Assembly (NCBI GenBank): GCA_024403515.1
Contig: JAKSRS010000018.1
Coordinates: 1 to 42,056 of the forward strand
Source of the DNA: Lachnospiraceae bacterium
GTDB taxonomy: Bacteria > Bacillota > Clostridia > Lachnospirales > Lachnospiraceae
Direction: 5' to 3'
Length of the DNA: 42,056 nt
Position numbers and translations under genes: made by a program. Positions 25,586 through 33,873 of this stretch are shown here, one piece after another; position 1 is the stretch's first letter, and each line of letters starts with the position of its first letter. The notes under the pieces were generated by a model that saw only the letters and a list, made by a program, of their open reading frames with translations, was not told the DNA's origin and did not search any database.

Positions 25586-25614
25586 AGCATACCCTAAAAA
25601 TGCAATACTTTCAA
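25586..25614 (-). promoter_or_regulatory. Sigma-A promoter of the OFA transporter gene
   Basis: On the minus strand TTGAAA (25609-25614), 17-bp spacer, TATGCT (25586-25591), about 53 bp before the ATG. Confidence 0.6.
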
Positions 25615-25642
25615 TAACATCGGGCACAATGAAGGCACAAAT

Positions 25643-27298
25643 CTATTGTATTTTTACGATTATCATCTCATCAGTCTCAATAATATAGCCGTCCTTTGGC
25701 CATGAAGGCATATCTTGAGCCAATACCTTGGCACTATCAATCATTTCCTCTGAAGCAGGGACAAAAGAAAAACCGTTCATTTCCATGAACTTATAGATTT
25801 CTAACTGCTTTTCATCAAGCTTAGCCCAGCTCATCCATGCCAGCGGATCCTGAGAACCTATTTCGTAAAGTCTGTAACCATAATCATTATCAACATATTC
25901 ATAAAAACCGTCTCTTAAAGAGTATTTAAGATTATCGGCGATAAAGTGATACTTTGGAGAATCAAAAGATAAATAAACATAGTCTCTTAGGTATTTAGGC
26001 ATCACGTACTCTCCCACAAACGCCACCGGCTTATCACAGTCGAATCTGCTCATAAGATTTTCACCGATGCTTCTTGCTACAAAAACGTCATTTTTATATT
26101 TTAAATCATCAAAATAGAAATATCTGTTTAAAGCAAAACCCTGATTAAACGTCACCACAAACAGTAAAACTATAAGACAACACTCAGCTGCTTTTAAGGC
26201 GTTTTTACTTTCTTTTGCAAAAGAAAGGATACTGTCAGAAATGATCATTGCAGAAACTGCCACAAGTAAAACCACTGCCTGTGAAGCCCTGTAAGGAGTT
26301 ATCGTAAGTTCAACAGGAATCAATAGCCATACAGAAAGCATCATCGCAAATCCCCAGACAAGAATCCATGCCTTCTTTTGCCTTATAGACAAAAGAATGA
26401 TTACTGCAAAAAAAGCAATCATTGAAAGGGCAAATACTCTTACAGCCACTAGGCTTACACCATTTACAACATATCTGAGAGCGAAGTTTGTTACCAGCCT
26501 TTTTATCGTCTCTAAAAACGAAGAATCTTTCCAGCCGTTTATCTGAGTGATGCTTCTTGCAGAAAGGTCAATCTTAAGGGCTTTAGTTATGAGTTTAGAA
26601 ACAATAGTTCTTGTCACCATGGAAAGCACAAGTGGAACTACGTAGTAAAAACACTTTAGCAAAAACTTTTTGAAGCGCTTGCCTAATTTATCCTTATCGC
26701 CCTCCTGCTGCATCGCTTCATAGAAAAATGTAAGGCAGACTGTCAAAATATACACGAGGGCAAAGGACTCGTAGCAGCCAATTGCCAGAGAAAGCATAAT
26801 CGAAGCCCAAAGAAGGTTATTCATCTTGCCTTCTTTGGTTACTTTAAGCATACAGATTGCCGATAAAGCCACCAAAAGAAAAGAAAGACCGATTCCGTTG
26901 TGAAGATAGTAAATAAACACCTCTCCCATAAAAGGAGATGTTAAAAACAAACAGCCAAAAGCCGCATATCCTATTGTATGAATTGAATTATTGCTTATTT
27001 TTTTGAAATAAACAATAAAGGCCAAAACTGCAAAATATAAAAGAATAAGACCGATTGCATCAACAAAGAAAGGTGTAAACTCCGAAACGTGGAGAATTTT
27101 ATTTAGTAAAAACAAAGTCCATCTGCCAACCTTGGGTGCCAGACCTTGTGTAAAATATGTTTCGATTCCTGTATCGTCCATACCGATAGTCGGATGAATT
27201 ATTCCGTATCCAAATGATAAAATAGCTGACAACAAAAACAGAGCATTGAGATATTTTCTGTTCTTTAACTCTTTATATTCGATCACTATCTCTTTCAT
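25643..27298 (-). CDS. GtrII-like membrane glucosyltransferase
   Basis: 551 residues, 11-12 helices in the first 390 residues and a soluble C-terminal domain (about 400-551). The N-terminus has GIIHPTIGMDDTGIETYF, where the Asp-Asp pair after the first helix is the candidate catalytic site of the Glucos_trans_II (GtrII) family. These enzymes add glucose from a lipid carrier to surface polysaccharide on the outer face of the membrane. No polysaccharide cluster is adjacent, so it acts on a glycan made elsewhere, or in phase-variable modification as in other bacteria (inference). It is divergent from the FapA gene; no terminator is visible before the OFA promoter. Confidence 0.8.
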   Translation of the reverse strand: MKEIVIEYKELKNRKYLNALFLLSAILSFGYGIIHPTIGMDDTGIETYFTQGLAPKVGRWTLFLLNKILHVSEFTPFFVDAIGLILLYFAVLAFIVYFKKISNNSIHTIGYAAFGCLFLTSPFMGEVFIYYLHNGIGLSFLLVALSAICMLKVTKEGKMNNLLWASIMLSLAIGCYESFALVYILTVCLTFFYEAMQQEGDKDKLGKRFKKFLLKCFYYVVPLVLSMVTRTIVSKLITKALKIDLSARSITQINGWKDSSFLETIKRLVTNFALRYVVNGVSLVAVRVFALSMIAFFAVIILLSIRQKKAWILVWGFAMMLSVWLLIPVELTITPYRASQAVVLLVAVSAMIISDSILSFAKESKNALKAAECCLIVLLFVVTFNQGFALNRYFYFDDLKYKNDVFVARSIGENLMSRFDCDKPVAFVGEYVMPKYLRDYVYLSFDSPKYHFIADNLKYSLRDGFYEYVDNDYGYRLYEIGSQDPLAWMSWAKLDEKQLEIYKFMEMNGFSFVPASEEMIDSAKVLAQDMPSWPKDGYIIETDEMIIVKIQ

Positions 27299-27452
27299 AT
27301 AATCTTTATCTCCTTAGTAATTCTTACATAACCATACCAAACATATGCTTATATGTAAAACAATATGTAACCTTAAACAATAAAACCCTTAGAATACTAA
27401 CTTAAAGAAATAAGAAATGTTATCTTTTGGCTAATATATCTGCAATAAACTA

Positions 27453-27479
27453 TATATAAGGATAACAATATGCCGATAT
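27453..27479 (+). promoter_or_regulatory. Sigma-D (motility sigma factor) promoter of the FapA gene
   Basis: The exact sigma-D -10 consensus GCCGATAT lies at 27472-27479, with TATA (consensus TAAA) 15 bp upstream at 27453. The predicted leader is about 65 nt. A sigma-A-like TATAAT overlaps at 27479-27484 but lacks a -35 box. The rest of the 250-bp divergent gap shows nothing else clear. Confidence 0.6.
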
Positions 27480-27551
27480 ATAATATATAAAAAGAACGTT
27501 TCCCCCCTAACATATGACGCATAAAAATATTATTAGGAAAGGATGGCCGCT

Positions 27552-28961
27552 ATGACAATAGATTACAACTGGTGCTCGCTAAAAATCAGTAATGACAACA
27601 TGTACGCACTAATCTGTCTTTACCACAACACAAGTGAAGAAAAATCTGTTATCTCCGAGCAGATGATTCTTGATTTGCTTACAAGCCATAACATCGTAAG
27701 AGGTGTTAACAGAATCGCCATTCTTTCGCTTTTGGATCATATGGAATATGGACAGTTTCTTTGTGTTGCACAGGGAACTCCCGCCACGAAGGGTACTGAC
27801 GGCTACTATGAGTACCACAAGGAAATGCAGGACATGAAGCAAAAGCCCGTCATCAATGCTGACGGAACAGCTGATTATAAAAACTCTTTAAGTCTTGCTA
27901 TTATTTCAGAAAATGAACTTATCGCAACTTATATTCCTCCTACAGAGGGTAAAGAAGGTTTCGATATATTCGGAAATATTCTTCCTGCTCTTGGTCGAGG
28001 AAAAGACTGTCCCGCGCTTCGAGGTCACGGCATTTATTCAGATGAAGACAGAATTCATTTTTATGCCAGACACAGCGGTCATATAGTTATGGATGGTTCA
28101 TCGGTAAATATTGAAAAACTGTATCGCATTAGCGGAGATTTGGATATTGAAGTTGGAAATGTTCGTTTTGATGGAGACGTAGAAATCGGTGGCGACGTAA
28201 GAAGTGGTTTTGAGATAGATGCAACCGGCGACGTATTTATTCATGGTCACGTAGGTGGCTGTGTTATCAAATCAGGTAAAAACATAACGATTAATAAAGG
28301 TATTCAGGGACGTGGAGTCTGCAGAATCGAAGCTGCTGAAAATATAGTCTGCAAATATGTTGAAAGCTGCTCATTAAGCGCCGGTAAAAACATATATGCC
28401 GACTCTATTTTAAATGCCTCAGTTGTTGCCAAGGAACAGGTTCTTGTTACTACAAAAAACGGTAATGTAATTGGCTGCGAAGTTTATGGGATGGCCGGCG
28501 TTGTTGTTAAAGAAGCCGGAAATGAAATTGGTACTCCTACCCTTTTAAGAGCCGGACTTCCCCGCTCAGATTATGAAAGAGTCGGCGAATTAAAGAAGTT
28601 AATCTATGAAGCCGATCAGAAGGTCGAAGCTTTTAATCAGCATTTAAAGACGCTTGAAAATCGCGATGATTCAACCGCAAAAGATACCCGCATGAAAATC
28701 ATGCGGGCCAAAATAGTGCTTTCTTCTGCAAAAAAAGAATATTTGGAAGAACTCGAACCCTTAAAAGAAAGAATTGCTGTCGATTCCAAAAATTCTTTTA
28801 TTCAAATTACGGGTGTCGTTCACAACGACGTTCGAATCAACATAGGTATGTCACCCTATGTCGTATATGAGCCTATAAAGGAAATCACCTACCGTGTTGT
28901 CGGCGGCCAGATAGTTGGACTTTCCAACGAAGAAGACGCCGCACTCCACAAGAATGATTGA
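27552..28961 (+). CDS. FapA / DUF342 family protein
   Basis: 469 residues. The N-terminal region (to about 150) ends with YIPPTEGKEGFDIFGN, the landmark of DUF342 (T-P-G-x-x-G-x-d-v-f-G). Residues 190-340 are a right-handed beta-helix built of short turns such as VEIGGDVRSGFEIDATGDVFIHG. The C-terminal 130 residues contain a coiled coil (residues about 345-415) and a beta end, ITGVVHNDVRINIG. FapA proteins act in flagellar placement or assembly in Vibrio and occur widely in clostridia with unknown role. The ATG at 27552 has AAGGA 8 nt upstream; the ATG at 27543 is an alternative. It is convergent with fliB, 4 bp apart. Confidence 0.9.
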   Translation: MTIDYNWCSLKISNDNMYALICLYHNTSEEKSVISEQMILDLLTSHNIVRGVNRIAILSLLDHMEYGQFLCVAQGTPATKGTDGYYEYHKEMQDMKQKPVINADGTADYKNSLSLAIISENELIATYIPPTEGKEGFDIFGNILPALGRGKDCPALRGHGIYSDEDRIHFYARHSGHIVMDGSSVNIEKLYRISGDLDIEVGNVRFDGDVEIGGDVRSGFEIDATGDVFIHGHVGGCVIKSGKNITINKGIQGRGVCRIEAAENIVCKYVESCSLSAGKNIYADSILNASVVAKEQVLVTTKNGNVIGCEVYGMAGVVVKEAGNEIGTPTLLRAGLPRSDYERVGELKKLIYEADQKVEAFNQHLKTLENRDDSTAKDTRMKIMRAKIVLSSAKKEYLEELEPLKERIAVDSKNSFIQITGVVHNDVRINIGMSPYVVYEPIKEITYRVVGGQIVGLSNEEDAALHKND

Positions 28962-28965
28962 TTTA

Positions 28966-30141
28966 TTAGGCAATCAAAGTCATAACAAAGAATAATGGAT
29001 CCGTTTTATACTTTTCTTCGTAGTGGTTAAAAAGCAACGCCACCGACCTCAAATTGTTCATAATTCGTCTGTCAAGTGTTGCAATAACTACGCTACTTTC
29101 CTTACGGTCTATGTAACCTTTTTCTTCAAATGCGGCCATCATGCCAATCTGGAAAAGAAAGAGTTCAACAATTCTGGCCGCTGTATCCTTTCCAAAAGAT
29201 AAATCTTTTTCAACTGACCAGTCAGCAAATACGGAATATACCATCATATTTTCAACAAAGTGAGGATATCTTTCTTTGGACTTGGATAAATATCTTTTCA
29301 AAGCCTGCATAAAAGCATCCTTGTCATGTCTCCATTTATCGAGGTAATCTTTCACATATGGTCTGTGCTTAAAAGCAATGTCATAGAATATGTCTACTTT
29401 TATATCCATAAGCAGGCAGAAATAGTCATAAATCTGCTCTTTTCTGACATCAAACGAATCCTTAATCGAATCACACTGTTTGAAAACCTGGTCAATAACA
29501 TCAAGATTTAAATAGTTATTAAAAATTTCATCTACGGTTTCATCATTGAAAGTCTTCTCATCCCAAAGCTTATGTACTCTGTCAAATACTTTAAGCAAAA
29601 GAAAGAGTTTTCCATAAACATAATATCCGGGCCTGTACTGAATCATATCTATAAGGCCTTTTTTCACATCCATAAGATTAAGAAGAAGCTTCTCATCGAC
29701 AGAAACATCAACACCCGTAGCCGGATCATCAGTCTTGCCCTCAATGAAGGTTATAGGCTTACTGTCAAAAAGATATTCTGCAACAATAGGACAGGTGATA
29801 CTCGTATAGCATTCGCAAATATCATCGTAGTTATTAAAGCTCCAGGGATACGAACTACAGGTAAAGCATAAAGATTCCACGCCGCAGTTAATAACGAGTC
29901 TGCAATACTGGTTTTCGTCCAAAAGTTTGCATAAGCCATTTTCGCACTTAAAGCGTTTCTTATCATAATCGATGGCATCTATTACATCATCTCTTATAGG
30001 ATTATCGAGTTTTTCGTACTCTTCAATCTCTTCATCCTTTAGAAGAATTGACCAGTCCTGTGTACAGCATGTAAGACCACAGTCTCCACCCGGGCATGAG
30101 AACTTTTCACACCAGCTCATATAGATATTTTCTTTTTCCAT
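28966..30141 (-). CDS. fliB: Flagellin lysine-N-methylase
   Basis: 391 residues. It starts MEKENIYMSWCEKF; AAGGGG lies 6 nt before this ATG, and a GTG 15 nt earlier overlaps the ribosome binding site. The N-terminal cysteine-rich segment, C-x4-C-x4-C-x3-CC-x-QDW, together with FKCENGLCKLLDENQYCRLV and LCFTCSSYPW, is the FliB signature and suggests a metal or iron-sulfur centre. FliB methylates lysine side chains of flagellin. Convergent with the FapA gene; both point to a flagellated cell, although flagellin itself is not in the window. The C-terminal half is helical and less conserved. Confidence 0.88.
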   Translation of the reverse strand: MEKENIYMSWCEKFSCPGGDCGLTCCTQDWSILLKDEEIEEYEKLDNPIRDDVIDAIDYDKKRFKCENGLCKLLDENQYCRLVINCGVESLCFTCSSYPWSFNNYDDICECYTSITCPIVAEYLFDSKPITFIEGKTDDPATGVDVSVDEKLLLNLMDVKKGLIDMIQYRPGYYVYGKLFLLLKVFDRVHKLWDEKTFNDETVDEIFNNYLNLDVIDQVFKQCDSIKDSFDVRKEQIYDYFCLLMDIKVDIFYDIAFKHRPYVKDYLDKWRHDKDAFMQALKRYLSKSKERYPHFVENMMVYSVFADWSVEKDLSFGKDTAARIVELFLFQIGMMAAFEEKGYIDRKESSVVIATLDRRIMNNLRSVALLFNHYEEKYKTDPLFFVMTLIA

Positions 30142-30187
30142 AAAAATCCCCTTCACTTTTTAATAAAGTTAATAACATAAGTAAAAA

Positions 30188-31207
30188 TTACTTTAAATTG
30201 TTCTCTACAAAATCACACCAAAGTCTTGCCATGGTCTTGCTGGCCATCTCGTTGGGATGAAGATAATCATCTAAAAGGTAGCCATCTCTGTACTCTTTAA
30301 AGAAATCATAAGACCTTAAGTTAAAGCACATAAGGCCAAATTCTCCTGCTATCTTTTCCATGGAAGCTATATAATCATCCATTACATGATTATCATAATT
30401 AACCACTGTACCCTGGTCATTTATACCAATTACATATGGCTCCATGAAAACTATGGTAGCCGAAGGATACGCAGATTTTAACCTGCTTACACTAGAACGA
30501 AGCGCACCCTCATACGACTCAAGATCATATGGATTATCGGGATTAGAAAGCCTTGTCGAATGTGTATAGTCATTTATGCAGTGATTTATGATAATAACAA
30601 GCGATTTGGACTTATGCTTATCTTTCTTAAATTTAGGAATATCTCTGTTAAAGCTTTTGTTTTCCTCATAACCGGTTTCACGCTGGTCTGCAAAGCACTC
30701 TGTAAGTCCGTGAAGACTGATACGACCATTGCTGTTGTTTCCTGCACAGGAACCGCTCATTGAAAGTACGTATACTCTTGAATTGGTATAAACACCAAGC
30801 TGCATAGGCATCGAGGTGTCACTATTACTCATTTCAAAAATCGAATCACCTAAAAAAACAAAGTCAAAATCTGACAAATCAGGGAACTGATATCCATCTT
30901 CAAATGGCACATCAAATATTGAAGGGCCCTTATTTGTGGGATTGGAGGCCACAGGATCTTCAACCTCTCCATTGTCATTTTCCTGATCATCTTCAGAATC
31001 GGATACCTGCTTATCAGCTGAGTCTTTTTCAACTGAAGGCTTATTTTCAGGCTCATCGTCACCGTCATAAATAGAAAGCGAAATAGTATCCGGTTTTTTA
31101 TCTTTTTCCGTCATTTTATTTACCATTAAAAGCAAAAAAACGAGCACAAAAAGAATGAAAACTGCAGTTATAACAATCACTACAGTAAGACTGTTTTTCT
31201 TTTTCAT
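30188..31207 (-). CDS. Membrane-anchored SGNH/GDSL hydrolase
   Basis: 339 residues. One N-terminal transmembrane helix (7-30) with the rest outside. An acidic Ser/Asp/Glu linker (45-92) is followed by the SGNH fold: block I FLGDSIFE with Ser122, the Asn block in IIINHCINDYT (Asn212), and D314-x-x-H317 in DDYLHPNE. All catalytic residues are present. Such enzymes remove or transfer acyl groups, usually acetyl, on surface glycans. It sits 16 bp after a sugar O-acetyltransferase gene, which suggests a shared role in glycan acetylation (inference). GGGGAG lies 5 nt before the ATG. Confidence 0.88.
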   Translation of the reverse strand: MKKKNSLTVVIVITAVFILFVLVFLLLMVNKMTEKDKKPDTISLSIYDGDDEPENKPSVEKDSADKQVSDSEDDQENDNGEVEDPVASNPTNKGPSIFDVPFEDGYQFPDLSDFDFVFLGDSIFEMSNSDTSMPMQLGVYTNSRVYVLSMSGSCAGNNSNGRISLHGLTECFADQRETGYEENKSFNRDIPKFKKDKHKSKSLVIIINHCINDYTHSTRLSNPDNPYDLESYEGALRSSVSRLKSAYPSATIVFMEPYVIGINDQGTVVNYDNHVMDDYIASMEKIAGEFGLMCFNLRSYDFFKEYRDGYLLDDYLHPNEMASKTMARLWCDFVENNLK

Positions 31208-31223
31208 TATCTCTCCCCTAAAT

Positions 31224-31811
31224 TTAAATATCTAAAATATCATCATCCGTGATTTCGCGGATGACTTTGCAAGGAACTCCTCCTGCTATAACTCCTGGAG
31301 GAATGTCTTTAGTAACAACACTTCCGGCGCCAATTATACTTCCGGCACCGATTGTAACTCCACCGCAAACAGTAACGTTGGCACCAAGCCATACATTGTC
31401 TTCAAGTGTGATAGGTGCAGAGGTCATATAGGTACTTCTCTGCGAAGGGTGTATTGCATGACCAGAGCATGCAAGGCATACTCCGGGTGCGATAAACGCT
31501 CCTGCTCCAATATTAATAGGAGAAGTATCCAGCATAACCACATTATAGTTTATGACTGCCAGACCATGAAAGTGAATATTAAAACCATAATCACACTTAA
31601 AACCTTCTCCCGGGAACGCAAGTGGATGATAAGTTCCAAAAAGTTCTTCTAAAATGGCCTTTCTTTCTTCAAAATTGCTTACAGAATTAAGTTTATGAAG
31701 AAGTTCTCTGGCCTTTGCCTGAAGTTCTCTGGGGCTATTATAGTGAGCCACTACATAAGGCTCCATTGATTTCATCACTTCTAACTGATTAGTAGTACAT
31801 GTCGAATTCAT
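31224..31811 (-). CDS. Maltose/galactoside-type sugar O-acetyltransferase
   Basis: 195 residues. N-terminal helical cap (to about 60), then a left-handed beta-helix with hexapeptide repeats (INIGAGAFIAPGV, LEDNVWLGANVTVCGGVTIGAGSIIGAGSVV) and a C-terminal tail (PPGVIAGGVPCKVIREI). The catalytic His lies in CSGHAIHPSQRS. It uses acetyl-CoA to acetylate sugars, as in Maa/LacA/NodL enzymes. AGAGG lies 7 nt before the ATG. It precedes the SGNH hydrolase gene by 16 bp in the same direction. The substrate is unknown. Confidence 0.92.
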   Translation of the reverse strand: MNSTCTTNQLEVMKSMEPYVVAHYNSPRELQAKARELLHKLNSVSNFEERKAILEELFGTYHPLAFPGEGFKCDYGFNIHFHGLAVINYNVVMLDTSPINIGAGAFIAPGVCLACSGHAIHPSQRSTYMTSAPITLEDNVWLGANVTVCGGVTIGAGSIIGAGSVVTKDIPPGVIAGGVPCKVIREITDDDILDI

Positions 31812-31914
31812 TTGTTAACCTCTCAACATAAGTCGCACCCGCTTCTTCAAGTGCAGGTAATGTATATGGACTATTATAACGGTTTACAGGGATTCTGTCA
31901 TATTCATCATTAAT
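31789..31914 (-). pseudogene. 41-codon frame, gene remnant or tiny ORF without normal start
   Basis: An open frame reading NDEYDRIPVNRYNSPYTLPA and ending NEFDMYY overlaps the acetyltransferase start by 23 bp in another frame. Its composition looks like real protein, but the only starts are an ATT (GGAAAG 6 nt upstream) or none. I take it as the 3' remnant of a lost gene; a leader or coupling peptide for the acetyltransferase is the other option. No family recognised. Confidence 0.3.
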
Positions 31915-31940
31915 GGCGCACTTTCCTTACACTGTATAAA

Positions 31941-33557
31941 TCATTGTAATGCATCAAGAATGGCCTTAATGCCACCTTCTTCATATATTTCTTTATAGTT
32001 ACTAACTTCATCCTGAATCATTTCATCAATGACTTTCATACCAAGAAGTTCAACGGGTGCCTTGTCATCCGTCATAATGTATTGTCCCTTCTCGTACCTT
32101 TCAAGATTAGACACGACTCTGTTCATAAGACTGGCAAGTGAAGAATCACTTTCTTTGGCCATATTATCTGATAAAAGATTCATCATCTGAGGATTATTGG
32201 AAGCAAACAGTTCTCTGTTACTTGAAGCCCAGACATCAACAGTGTAAATTTCAGAAAAAACCTCACCTATAGTATCGGCTAAATACTGATTAATATTACC
32301 TTCACTGCTGCCGCGCATGTTCATGTTAACAACCATAACCCCGTCATCTTTAAGATGGTCTTTTACTAGTGTAAAAAACTCAACTGACGACATCTGAAAG
32401 GGAATCGTTATATCCTGATAGGCATCAACCATAATAACGTCGTACTTATCATCTATGGCATTTAAATATGCACGCCCATCGTAGGTCGTAACATTTATAT
32501 CCTCTGGAAATTCGAAATACTTCAAGGCAAGCTTTGTAATCTTTTCGTCGATTTCAACCGCTTCGATACTTACATTGTCAAAGTATCTTCTGCACTGGGT
32601 TGCGTAGGTACCCGTACCATTACCAAGAATCAAAATATCAATGTTATCCTTGTCCTTAACTCCGCTCATGTAAGGTGCTGCCATGGCATAATCATAGTAC
32701 ATGCCCGTAAGGCCCTTTTCTTTTTTATAAACGGACTGAACACCGAACAAAACATTAGTGGACAAAACAACCTCATCGCCCTGCTCGTAAACCTGAAGAT
32801 AATTGTAGATTGATTCTCCCTCGTATACCAAGTCAGTTTGCCAGAAGGCAAAGCTGTTATTATGGCCCAAAAGCACGCATACGAGAAAAACAGCCAGGCT
32901 AATTGGAAGCTTTCGAGCCTTTAAAAAATTTACGCCACCACTTAAGAAGTAAACAATGGCAAGCAAAAGAAGGATTCCGGCAAAAATCAAAAATGTAATT
33001 GAAGTTCCTACTGCCGGAATACTTATAAATGTCGGGACAAAGGTACCGATGATGCTACCGATTGTATTGGATGCATTAAGGTTTCCCACCAGTTTTCCGT
33101 TGTCATCCAGATTATCAACTGTAAACTTCACAAGTGAAGGTGTAACTGTTCCAAGTAAAAACAAAGGAAAAACAAAAATAATCATACAGGCAACGAAACC
33201 TGCGATTATAAGGAAATTGCTGTTAACAGCAAATACAAGAAGTCCGGATATTAAAAGTATCACGTACTTTCCTACTACCGGAATTAAGGCTATCCAAAGC
33301 GCTGCGATTATTATCCTTGAATATAATCTGTCAGGATTGGGATTTTTATCCGCGCTTCTTCCTCCATAGATATTACCAAGAGCCATTGCAATCATTATGG
33401 TTCCGATAATAATAGTCCAAACTATCTGTGAGGAACTAAAATACGGTGCCATCAAACGGCTGGCTCCAAGTTCAACTGCCATTACCGACATTCCCGAAAA
33501 GAACTCAGTAAGGTAAAGAAAAGCTTTGTTCTTTAAAATGGGTCTTTTATTACTCAT
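31941..33557 (-). CDS. Fused membrane/spermidine-synthase-like protein
   Basis: 538 residues. It starts MSNKRPILKN at 33557, where AAGGGG lies 7 nt upstream; an in-frame upstream start lacks this. Residues 15-255 hold about seven helices, beginning with the family motif FSGMSVMAVELGASRLMAPYF. Residues 265-538 are a class-I methyltransferase-type fold like polyamine aminopropyltransferases: ILILGNGTGTYATQ for the nucleotide, EAVEIDEKI, and MVDAYQDITIPF at the catalytic loop. In true spermidine synthases this loop carries D-x-x-D; here it reads DAYQD, so catalysis is possible but unproven. The family is widespread, and its function is not established. It lies 91 bp after a 25-codon ORF. Confidence 0.88.
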   Translation of the reverse strand: MSNKRPILKNKAFLYLTEFFSGMSVMAVELGASRLMAPYFSSSQIVWTIIIGTIMIAMALGNIYGGRSADKNPNPDRLYSRIIIAALWIALIPVVGKYVILLISGLLVFAVNSNFLIIAGFVACMIIFVFPLFLLGTVTPSLVKFTVDNLDDNGKLVGNLNASNTIGSIIGTFVPTFISIPAVGTSITFLIFAGILLLLAIVYFLSGGVNFLKARKLPISLAVFLVCVLLGHNNSFAFWQTDLVYEGESIYNYLQVYEQGDEVVLSTNVLFGVQSVYKKEKGLTGMYYDYAMAAPYMSGVKDKDNIDILILGNGTGTYATQCRRYFDNVSIEAVEIDEKITKLALKYFEFPEDINVTTYDGRAYLNAIDDKYDVIMVDAYQDITIPFQMSSVEFFTLVKDHLKDDGVMVVNMNMRGSSEGNINQYLADTIGEVFSEIYTVDVWASSNRELFASNNPQMMNLLSDNMAKESDSSLASLMNRVVSNLERYEKGQYIMTDDKAPVELLGMKVIDEMIQDEVSNYKEIYEEGGIKAILDALQ

Positions 33558-33648
33558 TTTAATGCCCCTTTCTATTAGAATTCGTCCCCTCACAGATAAG
33601 ATTTTACTGCAAATTGCTAATCTTCTCAACTAAATTAGATTCTATTGC

Positions 33649-33726
33649 TTATTTAACACTTTCTTTTGCATAAAAGATATTATCCTTCACTATAATAGAT
33701 TTTAGTGCTTTTATATCTCTCTTCAT
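33649..33726 (-). CDS. 25-residue ORF upstream of the spermidine-synthase-like gene
   Basis: Reads MKRDIKALKSIIVKDNIFYA plus KESVK, then TAA. GGAGGAG (33733-33739) lies 6 nt before the ATG, the best ribosome binding site in this part of the window, and codons suit the host. The peptide is basic, with no signal or helix. It ends 91 bp before the next gene on the same strand, so it could be a leader peptide controlling that gene or an independent small protein. No family recognised. Confidence 0.55.
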   Translation of the reverse strand: MKRDIKALKSIIVKDNIFYAKESVK

Positions 33727-33815
33727 TGTTTACTCCTCCGTAATTCTATTAATTTTATGGCTAAGACTTAAAGGGCACAAAATCCTATTTAATTCAATAA
33801 AATTTTTCATTAATT

Positions 33816-33838
33816 ATGTGGTTGTAAACTAGCCACAT
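33816..33838. promoter_or_regulatory. Palindrome upstream of the chemoreceptor gene
   Basis: ATGTGG (33816-33821) and CCACAT (33833-33838) are separated by 11 bp, extended by a G-T pair. It lies 35 bp before the chemoreceptor ATG and could be an operator or a leader hairpin. The remaining spacer (33727-33815) is AT-rich; I assign no promoter there. Confidence 0.35.
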
Positions 33839-33873
33839 CTGTTAACAATAATATTACTAGGTGAGGAACTAAT

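Noticed and set aside
27479..27484. Sigma-A -10 box TATAAT before the FapA gene
   Set aside because: No acceptable -35 at 16-18 bp; the overlapping sigma-D element explains the site better.
32956..33369. 137-codon plus-strand frame
   Set aside because: Antisense to the membrane part of the spermidine-synthase-like gene; composition mirrors the helices on the other strand.
33824..33850. Sigma-D promoter for the chemoreceptor gene (TAAA followed by AACAATAA)
   Set aside because: Only about five of eight -10 positions match GCCGATAT; too weak beside the exact match before the FapA gene.
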